DNA of 8,209 nt from Chitinophagaceae bacterium (GTDB lineage: Bacteria; Bacteroidota; Bacteroidia; Chitinophagales; Chitinophagaceae): the NCBI GenBank assembly GCA_025924755.1, contig JAICHT010000155.1, forward strand, positions 1 through 8,209, written 5' to 3'. The notes beneath the pieces were generated by a model. That model saw only the letters and a list, made by a program, of their open reading frames with translations, made no database searches and was not told the origin of the DNA. The position numbers and the translations under genes are program-made. Position 1 is the first letter of the stretch, and every line of letters begins with the position of its first letter. Shown here piece by piece: positions 1 to 6,008 of the stretch.

Positions 1-239
1 GACGCAATCTCCTGATATTCTGATTCGCCATCTTCCGCATCGGATACGGTTATCGTATAAGGCACCGTGCTGTTCCAATCAAAGCGGTTATTGTTTGCAG
101 GAGCAGTAATTTTAACTACAGGTGCATGATTTTCCTGCAGTAGATTCGCTTTTTGTGTAGAAGCACCTGCCTTTACTACAAAATATAAAAGAGGAATAAT
201 AAACAAACTTATAAAAAACAGCCCCGCTTCTTTAACCAT
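1..239 (-). CDS. Exported protein, N-terminal part only; possible c-type cytochrome
   Basis: The gene starts at ATG 239-237 and runs off the left edge, so only about 79 N-terminal residues are visible. Residues 1-25 form a signal peptide or membrane anchor: MVKEAG, then the hydrophobic stretch LFFISLFIIPLLYFVV. The following part begins HAPVVKITAPANNN and continues with VPYTITVSDAEDGES, which looks like an Ig/PKD-type beta-sandwich start. From memory, Bacteroidota proteins with this opening (PVVKI..P.NN...W...VPY.I.VSD.EDG) often carry a C-terminal cytochrome c domain, but no CxxCH haem motif lies inside the window, so that assignment is only a lead. It follows the flavoprotein gene by 29 bases on the same strand and is probably cotranscribed. 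A 10-base palindrome, ctaatattag, sits at 243-252 just before the start. Alternatively it is a plain PKD-domain surface protein. Confidence 0.6.
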   Translation of the reverse strand, partial: MVKEAGLFFISLFIIPLLYFVVKAGASTQKANLLQENHAPVVKITAPANNNRFDWNSTVPYTITVSDAEDGESEYQEIA

Positions 240-268
240 AAACTAATATTAGAATACTGAAAGTAAAA

Positions 269-1777
269 TTAGATTTTGTTGATTTCCCCGGCTACCCGCT
301 GTGCCGAACGAATGCAGGATTCCATACCCCGGCTAAGGTTGTCCGCATAAGTTCCGGCAAAAAAGATTCTTCCATCCGGCTTTAATATCTGCGGCCAGAA
401 TTTGTGCATTTCGCCTATTGGAAATGGCTCCATTTCGCAGGTGGGCGAAAATCTATCTTTTGTCCAGTCGAAGGTGAGGGCCTGTACTATGGTATCCTTT
501 TTACCGGGATATACTTTCCGGAAAGCAGCTAAAACCCGTTGTGGAGAAAGTCCGCCCGGCCCATATGCTTTTAATATAATTCGGCTCGTATCTACTTCAT
601 TTGTTTCCATCCAGATCGATGAAATATCCGGATGTTCAAATTCCATATTGATGCTTTTGAATCCATCTTCCAGCCAGAATTTTGAGCTTGCCTCAAATAC
701 ATAAAAGGGATGTGAACTATAGGCCATATTATCAACCACATATTGTTTCTCAGGCGATAATGCAGGCGTTACCGGTATGTTTTTAAATAAAGGAAGCGGA
801 ATGCAGTTTACCAAATAGTCGGCACTCATTTCCTTTTCTTCTGCATAGCCATATGCTTTATAATTAACCGTTACCCCGGTTTCGCTGCGCTTGATTGCTG
901 TTACCGGGTGATTTAATAAAACACGCGGGCCCAGCCGCCTGGCAAAGGCTGTAGGCAGTTCCTGGTTGCCGCCTTTCAGATGAAAAGTTTCACCTTCAGA
1001 TGCTGGTATACCCCTGATGTTCATAATAGCCATACGCCATAAATAATAAAGTGCCGACGTATTATTACCGCCAAGAAAACGAAGCGCAGTAGCGGACGCA
1101 CCTTCTTTTTTAAAAACATTGCTGATGGGAACTTTATCCAGGTCGTCGTAACCTATACCAAATGGCTGGTTTTCGTCTTTAAATCTAGTTGTGTAAGCAT
1201 TTAAGAAAAAGGAAGGAAGTGCATACCACGGATTTTTAGAAAGAAAAGCTACCTCCCGATCATTAAATCCAAACTTTTTAAGTACCGTTGGATCGGCCAG
1301 CATTGCCCTTGAATAAAATTTTCCATCAATCATTTTAAGGGCATCTTTATCCGGTGCTGCTTCAGAGCCTTCGGCATTGGGATAAGGTATGGCAGTAAGA
1401 TTAAATTCCTGTACATATTCAAAAAAACGTTCGTAGCCGGGCTTGGTTATATGGTCAGCACCATAGTCGGCATACAGGCCTTCCGACAAGCCGTCTCTGC
1501 CTGTAAACACATGTCCACCATGCCTGCCGCTGGCTTCCAAAACCACTACGTCGTGACCGCTTTTCATTAACTCGTAGGCACAGCACAAACCGGTAATGCC
1601 GGCGCCGGCCACAATTACCTTTTTACCTGTTTGCGACTTTGTTATTGCTGTAGCTTTTTCTTTGGTTCGAATACTAATATCATCTTTAGACGGCAACATT
1701 TCCGGAGTAATCAGCGTGGTACCAATTCCTGCCATTACCGAATTTTTTATAAAATCCCTTCTTTTTAAATTTTTCAT
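269..1777 (-). CDS. FAD-dependent amine oxidase-like oxidoreductase with Tat-type leader
   Basis: Predicted 502-residue flavoprotein of the flavin amine oxidase / phytoene desaturase superfamily, which oxidises C-N or C-C bonds using FAD. The N-terminus KRRDFIK (residues 5-11), followed by a weakly hydrophobic stretch to about residue 28, looks like a twin-arginine export signal; no clear A-x-A cleavage site is seen. The FAD-binding Rossmann fold starts at residue 53 with GAGITG (58-63), the ribose-binding acidic residue E81 ending VVVLE, and the GRHGG segment (84-88). The substrate domain holds the GGNQELP segment (269-275). The C-terminal FAD motif is AGTYADN (474-480), followed by RGMESCIRSAQRVAGEI. 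Length is normal for the family. The substrate cannot be told from the sequence. The ATG start is supported by the Tat motif immediately after it. It probably heads a unit with the exported protein at 1-239, and a perfect inverted repeat lies 11 bases upstream. Confidence 0.88.
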   Translation of the reverse strand: MKNLKRRDFIKNSVMAGIGTTLITPEMLPSKDDISIRTKEKATAITKSQTGKKVIVAGAGITGLCCAYELMKSGHDVVVLEASGRHGGHVFTGRDGLSEGLYADYGADHITKPGYERFFEYVQEFNLTAIPYPNAEGSEAAPDKDALKMIDGKFYSRAMLADPTVLKKFGFNDREVAFLSKNPWYALPSFFLNAYTTRFKDENQPFGIGYDDLDKVPISNVFKKEGASATALRFLGGNNTSALYYLWRMAIMNIRGIPASEGETFHLKGGNQELPTAFARRLGPRVLLNHPVTAIKRSETGVTVNYKAYGYAEEKEMSADYLVNCIPLPLFKNIPVTPALSPEKQYVVDNMAYSSHPFYVFEASSKFWLEDGFKSINMEFEHPDISSIWMETNEVDTSRIILKAYGPGGLSPQRVLAAFRKVYPGKKDTIVQALTFDWTKDRFSPTCEMEPFPIGEMHKFWPQILKPDGRIFFAGTYADNLSRGMESCIRSAQRVAGEINKI

Positions 1778-1788
1778 TATGATGCAAA

Positions 1789-1811
1789 TTTTACAAACTG
1801 CATTTGTAAAA
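1789..1811 (-). promoter_or_regulatory. Perfect 9+9 bp inverted repeat upstream of the flavoprotein gene
   Basis: The arms TTTTACAAA (1789-1797) and TTTGTAAAA (1803-1811) are perfect reverse complements separated by five bases, and the element ends 11 bases before the flavoprotein ATG. On the minus strand the 3' arm runs straight into AAAATTTG, a seven-of-eight match to the Bacteroidota -7 box TAnnTTTG, so the dyad would lie between the -33 and -7 elements. That is a place expected for a dimeric repressor or regulator. No T-tract follows, so a terminator is unlikely. An RNA hairpin in a leader is possible if transcription begins further upstream. Confidence 0.5.
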
Positions 1812-2000
1812 GGTTGTTATGAGTTTGAAGAAAATAAACTTATGGATAAATTTTTATTTACTCAATTTTCTTTTGCACTTTCTTGATATCTTGATACTAC
1901 TATACGTGCGGCATATTTGCACAATAGTAAAAAGCGGTTTTACGTTAAATGATATTAGAGCTTAAGTTTTGGAGTAATGCGTAGCTTCCTGTGTTAATTG

Positions 2001-2008
2001 TAAATTTG
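2001..2008 (+). promoter_or_regulatory. Candidate Bacteroidota -7 box (TAnnTTTG) before the small membrane protein gene
   Basis: TAAATTTG is an exact match to the TAnnTTTG -7 consensus and ends four bases before the ATG at 2013. No TTTG lies at the expected -33 spacing; the nearest upstream TTTG is at 1968-1971, 29 bases away, which is too far. If the box is used, the transcript would begin at or almost at the start codon. The match is short and AT-rich and could be chance. Confidence 0.3.
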
Positions 2009-2012
2009 ATAT

Positions 2013-2225
2013 ATGAAAATACTGGGATTGATATTAATTGTTGCAGGCATACTGATGTTTATTTTTCCGGAATTTAATTATACCGAAAGAGAAAAACTAG
2101 TAAAAATTGGTAGGGTTGAAATTACCAAAAACGAAAATAAAACCATTAACTGGCCTGTATATGCAGGCGCAGCAGCCGTTATAGCAGGAGTAATATTATT
2201 GGTTGCCGGAAAAAGAAATAATTAA
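2013..2225 (+). CDS. Small two-helix membrane protein of unknown function
   Basis: The only plus-strand gene that looks real, encoding 70 residues. The first membrane helix covers about residues 3-18 (ILGLILIVAGILMFIF), and the second about 48-65 (WPVYAGAAAVIAGVILLV), ending in a basic GKRNN tail. Between them is a charged loop of about 28 residues rich in K, E and N (NYTEREKLVKIGRVEI). By the positive-inside rule the KRNN tail is probably cytoplasmic, which suggests a hairpin topology with both ends inside. Similar short proteins with a loop ending '..G.IEI.K....' are, as far as I recall, widespread in Bacteroidota without known function. The gene is supported by the coherent helix-loop-helix layout, a candidate -7 box directly upstream and a strong terminator 18 bases after the stop. 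It converges with the SnoaL-like gene at 2310-2720. Confidence 0.8.
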   Translation: MKILGLILIVAGILMFIFPEFNYTEREKLVKIGRVEITKNENKTINWPVYAGAAAVIAGVILLVAGKRNN

Positions 2226-2243
2226 TCCGGCGGATGGTAATAT

Positions 2244-2270
2244 AAAAAGCCGCAAATAGTGCGGCTTTTT
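2244..2270. terminator. Bidirectional intrinsic terminator between convergent genes
   Basis: The 11-bp perfect stem AAAAAGCCGCA (2244-2254) / TGCGGCTTTTT (2260-2270) closes a five-base loop, AATAG. The GC-rich core is flanked by A5 on one side and T5 on the other, so it reads as a Rho-independent terminator in both directions. It lies 18 bases after the stop of the plus-strand gene and 39 bases after the stop of the minus-strand SnoaL-like gene, exactly where two convergent units would share one. Confidence 0.9.
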
Positions 2271-2309
2271 CTTGCAAGATTTTGTGCCTTTGTTGCAGCA
2301 GATTACACC

Positions 2310-2720
2310 TTATTTAAATGCTTTCGCCTGGTCGTACGTATCTACAAATGAAAAATACTCTTCTATTTTACCATCATCCATTTTAAAACGCATGCACCAG
2401 TCATGATCAAAAGTTTTTCCCGTGCTTTTTACGGTGCCGGTATGATGGCCAAATACCACTACATTGTCGCCCTGAACCAGAAAATCACGGGGTTCAAAAC
2501 TGGAGTAGTTAATGTTTTGGGCCAATGTGGAAAAGAAATCCTGTACACCTTTTTTGCCATGGTACGTACCGGATGGCGTTACATCCGGATTATTGTAGCT
2601 GCCCCATTCCACATCATCGGTGCAAACATCAATAATGGCTGAAATGTTTCCTTTAGCAAAATTGTCAAAACCCTGCTGCACAATTTGCAGATTGTTTTTA
2701 GTTGCGGTGGTGGTTTCCAT
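2310..2720 (-). CDS. SnoaL-like / NTF2-fold protein (ketosteroid isomerase-related)
   Basis: A 136-residue single-domain protein of the NTF2-like alpha+beta barrel superfamily, a fold that binds small hydrophobic ligands and is used by isomerases, cyclases and non-catalytic proteins alike. Family marks are the N-terminal helix NNLQIVQQGFDNFAKGN (9-25), the ..DDVEW segment (35-39), the SGTYHGKKGVQDFF turn and helix (50-63), and the paired C-terminal strands around STGKTFDHDWCMRF (99-112) and IEEYFSFVDTYDQAKAF (119-135). Predicted to be cytoplasmic, with no signal peptide. The 15 bases upstream of the ATG are almost only A and T with no Shine-Dalgarno sequence, as usual in Bacteroidota. The substrate cannot be inferred. 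It lies 173 bases downstream of selD on the same strand, probably its own unit, and ends at the bidirectional terminator. Confidence 0.85.
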   Translation of the reverse strand: METTTATKNNLQIVQQGFDNFAKGNISAIIDVCTDDVEWGSYNNPDVTPSGTYHGKKGVQDFFSTLAQNINYSSFEPRDFLVQGDNVVVFGHHTGTVKSTGKTFDHDWCMRFKMDDGKIEEYFSFVDTYDQAKAFK

Positions 2721-2893
2721 TTTTTTATTTTTTAATTAAAGAATATACGACAAATGGAGAAAGTACAGATGAGATAAGTTTACCAAGGGAGCTACCTAAA
2801 GATACTTTATTTATAGTTGATTTTATAATAGTATCATTCTTTTATCCCTCCTCCTTTTAAGGCAATATCAGCTTCTATTCATAAAACAGTTTC

Positions 2894-3946
2894 TTATATT
2901 ATGGTGATTAAATTTTGAGAGGCGGCGCATAAACGTCCAACAGGCTTACTGAATTCTACATACCCGTTATTGCTTAATAGCTCCGTTACTTCAGGCACAG
3001 CACCTGGGCGGACAGCTATCAACAAGCCTCCGTTTGTTTGAGGATCTGCCAGTAAAGACACCGCTTCTTCCCTATTTATTTTAGAATCAAACACCACTTT
3101 ATTACTTACGCTGCTCCAATTACGATTGGTGGCTCCGGGTTTTACTTTTTGTGCCAGGTACTCTTTTGCTCCGTCCAATATAGGTAGCTGGTTGTAGATT
3201 ATTTCAGCGCTCAAGCCGCTGCCACCTGCCATTTCAGATAAATGCCCTAATAAGCCGAAACCTGTGATATCCGTCATAGCCGTAACGCCTTTTATATTTC
3301 CCAGCTTTTCTCCAATAGAATTTAATTGCGTAAGCTGCTTTAATAAGAAAGAAAAATGCGCATCTGTAACCAGCTCTCTTTTTTGAGCAGTAGATACAAT
3401 GCCGACTCCCAACTTTTTTGTAATAAATAAAAGGTCTCCTTCTTTGGCAGTATTATTTTGTTTCAGGTTTTGGAGGCTGACCAACCCGGTTACTGACAAT
3501 CCAAATATAGGTTCGGGTGCATCAATACTATGGCCTCCCGCCAGCGGAATACCGGCTTCTGCACAAATAGTACGACCTCCTTCCAGCACTTTTTGTGCTA
3601 CAGCAGCCGGCAATTTATCTACAGGCCAGCCCAAAATAGCAATGGCCATAACCGGCTTGCCACCCATAGCATATACATCGCTTATGGCATTGGCAGCGGC
3701 TATTCTTCCAAAGTCGAAAGGATCGTTTACAATTGGCATAAAAAAATCGGTAGTACTAATAATGGCTCTGCCATTTTCAAGATCGTATACAGCGGCATCA
3801 TCGTTGCTATGGTTGCCTACCAGCAAGTTTTTATGATCGGGGAAAGCGTATTGGCTGTGCAGAATTTCTTCTAATACTCCGGGGGCAATTTTGCATCCGC
3901 AGCCGCCGCCATGCGAATACTGCGTCAATTTTATACTATCAGGCAT
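2894..3946 (-). CDS. selD: Selenide, water dikinase (selenophosphate synthetase)
   Basis: Makes selenophosphate from selenide and ATP, releasing AMP and phosphate; selenophosphate is the selenium donor for selenouridine in tRNA and for selenocysteine. The 350 residues align almost end to end with E. coli SelD as I recall it. The catalytic loop HGGGCGCK (12-19) carries Cys16 and Lys19, matching E. coli Cys17 and Lys20. Metal and nucleotide-binding aspartates sit in NDDAAVYD (D50), STTDFF (D67), AISDVYAMGG (D90) and MTDITGFGLLGH (D226). The C-terminal domain contains DPQTNGG (301-307). This is the cysteine form: position 16 is an ordinary Cys codon, so selenocysteine insertion is not needed to make it. 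The ATG lies inside the end of mnmH, with the two frames overlapping by 8 bases (ATGCCTGA), which implies cotranscription and probably coupled translation. Confidence 0.98.
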   Translation of the reverse strand: MPDSIKLTQYSHGGGCGCKIAPGVLEEILHSQYAFPDHKNLLVGNHSNDDAAVYDLENGRAIISTTDFFMPIVNDPFDFGRIAAANAISDVYAMGGKPVMAIAILGWPVDKLPAAVAQKVLEGGRTICAEAGIPLAGGHSIDAPEPIFGLSVTGLVSLQNLKQNNTAKEGDLLFITKKLGVGIVSTAQKRELVTDAHFSFLLKQLTQLNSIGEKLGNIKGVTAMTDITGFGLLGHLSEMAGGSGLSAEIIYNQLPILDGAKEYLAQKVKPGATNRNWSSVSNKVVFDSKINREEAVSLLADPQTNGGLLIAVRPGAVPEVTELLSNNGYVEFSKPVGRLCAASQNLITII

Positions 3947-5057
3947 TTACTTTTTGTGTTTGTTTTTCAAGAATGTGCTTTGCATTTTCTTGCTCATTTA
4001 CTGTATTGCATGGTACTGTGTGCAATAGCTCCGCAAGGTTTTGGCGATGATGTAATCCTTTTAAATATTGTTTATCGTAATACTTTAATAATATGCTGAA
4101 ACAGGCTTCCAGATTATCTTCTACTAAATAATTAATCGCCAATTTTGTTTCCATTCCACCCAATCTTTTTTTGATCCGTATAATGGCATTCACCAGTTTT
4201 TCTTTTTCGCCTTTGCCATATTCTTTTACAATATGCTGCAGCCGTTCCTCAAAAGGAATATCCAGAAAATAAACCGGTTTGCTGCGCATCATTGCAAAAA
4301 AAGGTGTTGGTATGTTTACCTGCCCTATTCGCTGGCTCTCATCTTCCATCCATATAGTGGTTTGTGGATTGAACTTATCACTATTGGGTTGCTGCAATTG
4401 GTCGACAGTTCCGGTTGCTTTCCAAAGTTCTTTTGCCAATAGGTTTTCAAACATTTCCTGTGTTGGCTGTGGTGGCATACCTATATCGCCAAACGCCGAT
4501 CCTCTGTGGTTTGCGATCGCTTCCAGGTCTATAATGGTTTGATCAAATTTTTTAAGCCCGTGCAGTATATGCGTTTTACCACTACCGGTATAGCCACCCA
4601 AAATTTTTATGGAATATTCTTTCGATAACTGTTCTAAAACCCAATGCCGGTAAGCTTTGTAGCCCCCCGCTATGGTATATACTTTAAAGCCATATAAATC
4701 AAGAAGCCACGCTACACCGCCGCTGCGCATTCCGCCTCTCCAGCAATGAACAATAATGGTTTTAGAAGCCGTTTCTCCGGTTTTCCCACTATTGCTTATA
4801 ACCTGTTCTTCTACGGTTTCCACCATCTCCACCATCTTCTTTCCAAAAAACTGCAATCCTATTTTAATGGCTTTTTGCTTGCTTTGCTGCTTATAAGCCG
4901 TACCTACAATCTTTCTTTCATCATTATTAAAAAGCGGCATGGAAAAGGCACCCGGAATATGGGCATGCGCATATTCCCCTTCTGACCGCACATCTATTAC
5001 AGGATGCCTTGTAGCCAGCGTTAAAAAAGTTTCCATATCAATCCGTGTAGCAGCCAT
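3939..5057 (-). CDS. mnmH: tRNA 2-selenouridine synthase
   Basis: MnmH (SelU, YbbB) replaces the sulfur of 2-thiouridine at the wobble position of tRNAs for Lys, Glu and Gln with selenium from selenophosphate, through a geranylated intermediate. I start it at ATG 5057-5055, giving 372 residues; a longer reading from TTG at 5063 adds only Met-Arg and would use part of a candidate promoter box. An N-terminal rhodanese domain (about residues 8-145) carries the active-site loop HCWRGGMRS with the catalytic Cys105. A P-loop NTPase-like domain follows, with the Walker A motif GYTGSGKT at about 155-162 and the family segments DLEAIANHRGSAFG (177-190) and WMEDES (237-242). Length is close to the E. 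coli protein (about 364). It overlaps selD by 8 bases. Upstream lies a structured 314-base intergenic region. Confidence 0.97.
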   Translation of the reverse strand: MAATRIDMETFLTLATRHPVIDVRSEGEYAHAHIPGAFSMPLFNNDERKIVGTAYKQQSKQKAIKIGLQFFGKKMVEMVETVEEQVISNSGKTGETASKTIIVHCWRGGMRSGGVAWLLDLYGFKVYTIAGGYKAYRHWVLEQLSKEYSIKILGGYTGSGKTHILHGLKKFDQTIIDLEAIANHRGSAFGDIGMPPQPTQEMFENLLAKELWKATGTVDQLQQPNSDKFNPQTTIWMEDESQRIGQVNIPTPFFAMMRSKPVYFLDIPFEERLQHIVKEYGKGEKEKLVNAIIRIKKRLGGMETKLAINYLVEDNLEACFSILLKYYDKQYLKGLHHRQNLAELLHTVPCNTVNEQENAKHILEKQTQKVNA

Positions 5058-5060
5058 GCG

Positions 5061-5068
5061 CAAAATTA
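5061..5068 (-). promoter_or_regulatory. Candidate -7 box (TAATTTTG) directly before the mnmH start
   Basis: On the minus strand TAATTTTG is an exact TAnnTTTG match, separated from the mnmH ATG by only three bases (CGC). A start site at the usual distance would give a leaderless or near-leaderless mRNA. No TTTG is present at proper -33 spacing; the nearest candidate is a TTTT about 25 bases upstream. Its position argues for ATG 5057 over the TTG at 5063 as start codon. Confidence 0.3.
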
Positions 5069-5133
5069 GCGAAGTGCCGCATTGATTAATTAGAAAACTA
5101 GCAATACCCGGTAAGTTAACAGTCTGTTTGATA

Positions 5134-5165
5134 TAGCTTTTGAAAATTATTAGTGCGAAAAGCTA
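5134..5165 (-). repeat. 8-bp inverted repeat upstream of mnmH
   Basis: The arms TAGCTTTT (5134-5141) and AAAAGCTA (5158-5165) are perfect complements around a 16-base spacer. The element lies about 75 bases before the mnmH start. No T-tract follows it on the minus strand (TATCAAAC), so it is not a normal terminator. It could be an operator or a leader RNA stem. Confidence 0.35.
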
Positions 5166-5201
5166 CTACCTGGCTTGCAACACCAGCTTCAGTATTGGAT
5201 T

Positions 5202-5280
5202 AAAAAAAGGCAACTTCTTTACTAGCGATTGAGTGGCAAGAATTTGCCGTAAAGTAGAAGTTGATGAAAAAGAAGTTGCC
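5202..5280 (-). terminator. Minus-strand terminator-like hairpin with two alternative 5' arms
   Basis: Read on the minus strand, GGCAACTTCTTT (5280-5269) pairs perfectly over 12 bp with AAAGAAGTTGCC (5220-5209), which is followed at once by T7 (5208-5202). The 48-base loop is unusually long for a terminator. It contains a second copy of the 5' arm, CAACTTCT (5263-5256), which can pair with the same 3' arm; with the adjoining CTTTAC:GTAAAG pairing this gives about 12 bp around a three-base bulge. A small hairpin GGCAA/TTGCC (5235-5248) sits inside the loop. The simplest reading is the terminator of the SnoaL-like gene ending at 5372. An attenuator before mnmH-selD is also possible. Confidence 0.55.
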
Positions 5281-5371
5281 CTTATATGTAATGCCTGTGT
5301 AAGAATAAGAAACAATTCAACGCAATAAGTTAATGCATCATAGCAAAGGATTACGGTAAAATAGGCTGAAA

Positions 5372-5803
5372 TCAACTAAGCTGTTTTATAAAATCTTCAT
5401 GGTCCCAATCAATTTTAATATGCTCTATTTTGTTATTTTCATTTAAGCGGAAAACAAAAAAATAATCGCTGTCAAAATGCTTGCCTTTGTTAACAATTCC
5501 TGCAAAATCTTTAGCCTGTGTGCCGGATATTAATACCTGGCATTTTATACTATCGTCTTCTGTTGCAATTGCATCAATGGTATTATCCAGGTCCGGAAAG
5601 CATTCAATCAATAAACTCCATAGGTCGCGTCCCAGGTTACCAATATGTCCCATTCCGTTTTCGCCTAAGGGTTTAAAATATATGGAGCCATCCGGATCGC
5701 AAAAACTCATCATCAATGGCACGTCTTTCTTTTTATATGCAAACAAAAAATGAACGCAAGCATTTTTCATTTCAATATGGCTGCTCTGCTTTACGCGTTC
5801 CAT
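5372..5803 (-). CDS. SnoaL-like polyketide cyclase-family / NTF2-fold protein
   Basis: A 143-residue, probably cytoplasmic protein with the SnoaL/ester-cyclase layout: an N-terminal helix, NACVHFLFAYKKKD (14-27), a middle section GNLGRDLWSLLIECFPDL (55-72) where the family usually has '..G......W....FPD', then the strands SIKCQVLISGTQ (85-96), GKHFDSDYFFVFRL (107-120) and KIEHIKIDWDHEDFIKQL (125-142). The 'SGTQ ... GK.F ... FR ... KI.....D' series is the most typical sign. The ligand is unknown, and catalytic residues cannot be assigned. It is clearly different from the other SnoaL-like gene at 2310-2720, so this is not a recent duplication. The start ATG 5803-5801 follows an A/T-only stretch; Met12 is a possible later start. 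It lies 205 bases downstream of the DUF92 gene. Confidence 0.75.
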   Translation of the reverse strand: MERVKQSSHIEMKNACVHFLFAYKKKDVPLMMSFCDPDGSIYFKPLGENGMGHIGNLGRDLWSLLIECFPDLDNTIDAIATEDDSIKCQVLISGTQAKDFAGIVNKGKHFDSDYFFVFRLNENNKIEHIKIDWDHEDFIKQLS

Positions 5804-6008
5804 ATATTATTATGTTTCTTTAAAGCTAGAGGTACCTCGTTAGAATAAATTGTAAAAAAGCGACAATTCTTAAAAATATGATGAATGGCAGGTATACGAA
5901 AGGAAAGTCGTTTTATAAGAACTAATTGTGTTTTCCCGGAAATTTGCCTTCCAATTACCATTGGCACTATACCCGATTGATTTAATATTGAAAAATATAT
6001 CACTATAC

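Larger units (their letters stand above)
5058..5371 (-). other. Structured intergenic region upstream of mnmH-selD
   Basis: No convincing gene lies here. A 69-codon minus-strand reading frame at 5166-5375 needs a TTG start and resembles no family I know. The stretch holds, in minus-strand order, a terminator-like hairpin ending in T7 (5280-5202), an 8-bp dyad (5165-5134), a short palindrome AACAG-T-CTGTT (5118-5128) and a TAnnTTTG box (5068-5061) touching the mnmH start. It must contain the end of the SnoaL-like transcript from 5372-5803 and the promoter for mnmH-selD. Whether the hairpins belong to the former, to a long leader of the latter, or to both cannot be settled by reading. Confidence 0.6.

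Noticed and set aside
243..252. Palindrome CTAATATTAG between the flavoprotein and exported-protein genes
   Set aside because: Ten AT-rich bases without T-tract or GC core; too short to call a terminator or operator.
1596..1886. 96-codon plus-strand frame overlapping the flavoprotein 5' end
   Set aside because: Mostly antisense to the Tat/FAD-binding region, with no family resemblance and no promoter or start signal.
1881..1896. Tandem duplication TCTTGATA x2
   Set aside because: Only two 8-base copies in AT-rich intergenic DNA; no link to a promoter or hairpin.
3399..3874. Two long plus-strand frames (145 and 114 codons) within selD
   Set aside because: They lie wholly inside the strongly supported selD gene on the opposite strand and resemble no family; shadow frames.
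3880..3946. Possible selenocysteine codon in the SelD catalytic loop
   Set aside because: The catalytic position is an ordinary Cys codon and the frame has no internal TGA, so no SECIS-dependent reading is needed.
4233..4985. Several plus-strand frames inside mnmH
   Set aside because: Antisense shadows of a confidently identified gene.
5166..5375. 69-codon minus-strand frame after the SnoaL-like gene
   Set aside because: Needs a TTG start, has no recognisable domain, and overlaps the terminator-like hairpin and T-tract.
5791..6003. 70-codon minus-strand frame between the DUF92 and SnoaL-like genes
   Set aside because: Needs a GTG start, overlaps the start of the SnoaL-like gene in another frame, and has no family features; better read as promoter region.
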